In this document: in pieces, positions 30,663 to 32,320 of the stretch
How positions within the stretch are numbered: position 1 is the first letter of the stretch
Layout of the letters: each line of letters starts with the position of its first letter
Source of the DNA: Solirubrobacterales bacterium
GTDB lineage: Bacteria; Actinomycetota; Thermoleophilia; Solirubrobacterales; Solirubrobacteraceae
Reading direction: 5' to 3'
NCBI GenBank assembly: GCA_019240655.1
Contig: JAFAXX010000088.1
Coordinates: 1-32,320, forward strand
DNA: 32,320 bases
Program-made: the position numbers and the translations under genes
The notes under the pieces: model-generated
Told to the model about the DNA's origin: nothing
The model's input: only the letters and a program-made list of their open reading frames with translations
Database searches by the model: none

Positions 30663-31229
30663 ATGGCGCAAGCGGCGGCGCGTCTGCAAGTTGTCGCGGG
30701 GAAGGCGGTCGGGCTGTCGATCCTCATCGAGGACGAGCTGATCATCGGCCGGAGCACCGAAGGCGCCGGCCGGCTGGCCGACGACGACGAGATCTCTCGC
30801 CTGCACGCGCGCGTGTCGCTCGATGCGGGCGGCTTCTGCGCGATCGAGGATCTCGGCTCGACGAACGGCACCTTCGTCAACGGCCTGCGGATCTCCTCCT
30901 CCCACGTGCTCGCCGAGGGCGACACGATCGAGATCGGACAGACGACGCTGGTCGTGCGGGAGTTGCCGAGTGCCGTGACGGACGCCACGACCGAGCTCAG
31001 GCCGCAGCGGCAGCTCACCCCCGAGCAGCCGCCGGCGCGCGAGGCGCAGCCGGCGCGAGAGCCGCCACCTCCCGCTCTCTCGCTGCAGGTGGAGGTCGAC
31101 TTCGTGCATTGTGAAGCCCGCGTTTCGCTGAATGAGGCCGTCGAGCCTGCGAAGTTCAGTTTCCGGGACGGTTCCTGGCGCATGTTCCCGTCACGGCCGA
31201 GCAATGACGAAGAAGGAGGCTTTGCATGA
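30663..31229 (+). CDS. FHA-domain protein with shared C-terminal module (paralogue of 23925-24668)
   Basis: A 188-residue soluble phosphothreonine-reader. FHA domain about 6-100: Gly29-Arg30, Ser45-x-x-His48 (ISRLHARV), Asn68-Gly (STNGTFVNG), last strand TTLVVRE. The stretch GRSTEGAGRLADDDEISR matches GRQCAGPGRLADDPELSR of the paralogue at 23925 closely. A short Pro/Glu/Arg linker (111-138) leads to the 34-residue C-terminal module 141-174 (SFRDGSWRM at its end), also shared with the paralogue. Thus the two genes arose by duplication and diverged in linker length. It is the first gene of an operon: the next gene starts in ATGA overlap, and a flavin reductase follows. Leaderless start likely. 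Confidence 0.92.
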   Translation: MAQAAARLQVVAGKAVGLSILIEDELIIGRSTEGAGRLADDDEISRLHARVSLDAGGFCAIEDLGSTNGTFVNGLRISSSHVLAEGDTIEIGQTTLVVRELPSAVTDATTELRPQRQLTPEQPPAREAQPAREPPPPALSLQVEVDFVHCEARVSLNEAVEPAKFSFRDGSWRMFPSRPSNDEEGGFA

Positions 31230-32098
31230 GCACAGCAAATACCGCCGTCGAGGTGCCAGAGCCGGTCCTTGACTACCTGCAGCAGCGCCAGACGCTGACG
31301 CTGGCCACGGCCTCGCCGGGCGGGGTGCCGCGGGCCAGCACGTTCCTGTACGTGAACGAGGGTCCGAACCTCTACTTCTGGACCCGCGCGACGACGATCA
31401 CGGCGCGTCAGGTCGAGCAGAACCCGATCGTCGCCTTCACCATTGACCACTACACCGACGACCTCAGCCAGACCCGCGGGATCCAGGGCATCGGTGAGTG
31501 CTCGGTGCTGCTGAGCGGTGAGGACATCGCCCGCGTCGCCGACCTGTTCGGTCAGAAGTTCCCGTCGCTGTCGCCCGGATCGACGATGAGCATCTCGTTT
31601 TTCCGAATCACCCCGACCGAACTCGACTTCATCGACAACACCGCCTCGGGTAGCGGGACGAGCGGCTCCTCGGGCACCTTCGGGGCCGAGTTTCGCCGCG
31701 ACCGCAGTTACAGCGTATTGACGAACCTCCCGATTCAGTACGTCGAGACGATCACCACGACGCTCCAGGGCCAGACCGCTGCCGCCGGGGACACGATCGT
31801 GCGCCAGGGCACACCGGCGGACAAGCTGCTGATCGTCGTCGAGGGGCAGGCGGAGGTCGTCCGCGACGACAATGGTCAAGAGCGGCAGATCGCCACACTC
31901 GGCGCCGGCGACTTGTTCGGAGAGGTCGCGATCATGCGCGACCAGCCGCGGTCGGCCAGTGTGCGGGCGACCACCGACATCAAACTTCTCACCCTCGAGC
32001 GAGACCGTTTCAGAGACCTGATCGCCCAGTCGATGGAGATCACGCCCGACTTCGACAAGGTGATCCGCTCGCGGCTCGACGCGCAGGCCACGGGGTAG
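31226..32098 (+). CDS. Flavin split-barrel (PNPOx-like) / cyclic-nucleotide-binding fusion
   Basis: A 290-residue two-domain protein. Residues about 10-135 form a pyridoxamine-phosphate-oxidase-like FMN-binding split barrel ([45 protein letters not shown] in two parts). A Gly/Ser linker (141-152, [10 protein letters not shown]) leads to a CAP-type cyclic-nucleotide-binding domain (about 165-285). In it [21 protein letters not shown] and the phosphate-binding cassette [18 protein letters not shown] (Phe231-Gly-Glu233 ... Arg242-Ser243) match functional cAMP/cGMP binders. No DNA-binding helix-turn-helix follows; the chain ends 15 residues after the domain. So it is a ligand-controlled flavoprotein, not a CRP regulator. 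Which flavin or F420 ligand it binds is open. AGGAGG lies 8 bases before the ATG, which overlaps the FHA stop. Confidence 0.9.
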   Translation: MSTANTAVEVPEPVLDYLQQRQTLTLATASPGGVPRASTFLYVNEGPNLYFWTRATTITARQVEQNPIVAFTIDHYTDDLSQTRGIQGIGECSVLLSGEDIARVADLFGQKFPSLSPGSTMSISFFRITPTELDFIDNTASGSGTSGSSGTFGAEFRRDRSYSVLTNLPIQYVETITTTLQGQTAAAGDTIVRQGTPADKLLIVVEGQAEVVRDDNGQERQIATLGAGDLFGEVAIMRDQPRSASVRATTDIKLLTLERDRFRDLIAQSMEITPDFDKVIRSRLDAQATG

Positions 32099-32103
32099 GC
32101 AGC

Positions 32104-32320
32104 ATGACTACCTCCGTCACCACAGCGTTCACCAGCAAGGACTTCCGGGCCACCGTGGGCGCGTTCGCGACGGGCGTCACGGTCATCACCACGCGCGGCG
32201 AGGAGCACGCCTACGGAATGACCGCGAACGCCTTTTCGTCCGTCTCGCTTGATCCGCCGCTGGTACTGGTGTGCGTGATCGCCGACTCCGAGGGCAGCAA
32301 GCACATCCAGCGCAACGGCG
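32104..32320 (+). CDS. Flavin reductase-like (FMN-binding) protein, cut by window edge
   Basis: The first 72 codons of a flavin-reductase-like domain protein. The visible part reads [20 protein letters not shown], then [21 protein letters not shown] and [11 protein letters not shown], the classic N-terminal half of the DIM6/HpaC-type FMN reductases (the AFxSVSLxPPLVLVC motif is diagnostic). Such proteins reduce flavin with NAD(P)H for a partner monooxygenase or bind flavin themselves. The start ATG lies 5 bp after the preceding stop, so it is cotranscribed with the FHA and flavin/cNMP genes. The gene runs out of the window; length, C-terminal half and partner cannot be judged. Confidence 0.9.
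   Translation, partial: MTTSVTTAFTSKDFRATVGAFATGVTVITTRGEEHAYGMTANAFSSVSLDPPLVLVCVIADSEGSKHIQRNG

Overview
The window is GC-rich chromosomal DNA (about 70% GC by eye) with tightly packed genes, many ATGA/GTGA stop-start overlaps, GTG and TTG starts, and many genes whose start lies 6-9 bases behind a TAnnnT box with no Shine-Dalgarno sequence (leaderless style). Together with PadR/DrrAB, DHA2 transporters, FHA proteins and a PHO-box-like repeat, this points to an actinomycetote. My best guess, not proven by any marker gene here, is a Thermoleophilia/Solirubrobacterales-type soil bacterium. I see no rRNA, tRNA, CRISPR array, phage gene or insertion sequence.

Layout. 1-2530 (minus): a fatty-acid/hydroxyacyl-CoA operon: 3-hydroxyacyl-CoA dehydrogenase, an unusual dehydrogenase-C-domain/enoyl-CoA hydratase fusion, and a Sir2 deacetylase cut by the window edge. 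2585-6266 (plus): an M48-type metallopeptidase, then a PadR repressor with its operator and a DrrAB-type ABC exporter. 6277-7810 (plus): a Pit phosphate transporter behind a PHO-box-like repeat, with a small membrane protein. 7814-9742 (minus): a dienelactone-hydrolase-family enzyme and an acyl-CoA dehydrogenase behind a TetR-type palindrome. 9860-14409: small or lineage-specific proteins, a lipoprotein, an ArsA/Get3 ATPase and a four-helix membrane protein preceded by a possible leaderless leader peptide. 14448-16743: a MoxR AAA+ ATPase with its VWA partner.

16911-27169 (plus) is the centre of interest: seven tightly coupled genes, phosphoketolase - TPR protein - AccDA fusion - AccB - AccC - FHA protein - FHA-FHA-DHA2 transporter fusion. 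The first five link acetyl-phosphate production to malonyl-CoA synthesis; the last two add phosphothreonine-reading domains to the same transcript. On the far side of a convergent CPA2 antiporter (27409-30375, minus; duplicated two-cysteine ectodomain plus a USP-like tail) a second FHA protein, sharing a 34-residue C-terminal module with the first, leads an operon with a flavin-split-barrel/cyclic-nucleotide-binding fusion and a flavin reductase (cut by the window edge).

The best candidate for an undescribed system is this FHA-centred locus (23925-32320): two FHA paralogues with a shared unknown C-terminal module, an FHA-gated transporter, a cNMP-sensing flavoprotein and an antiporter, coupled to central acetyl/malonyl-CoA metabolism. 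No Ser/Thr kinase or nucleotide cyclase is in the window, so the signalling input has to come from elsewhere.
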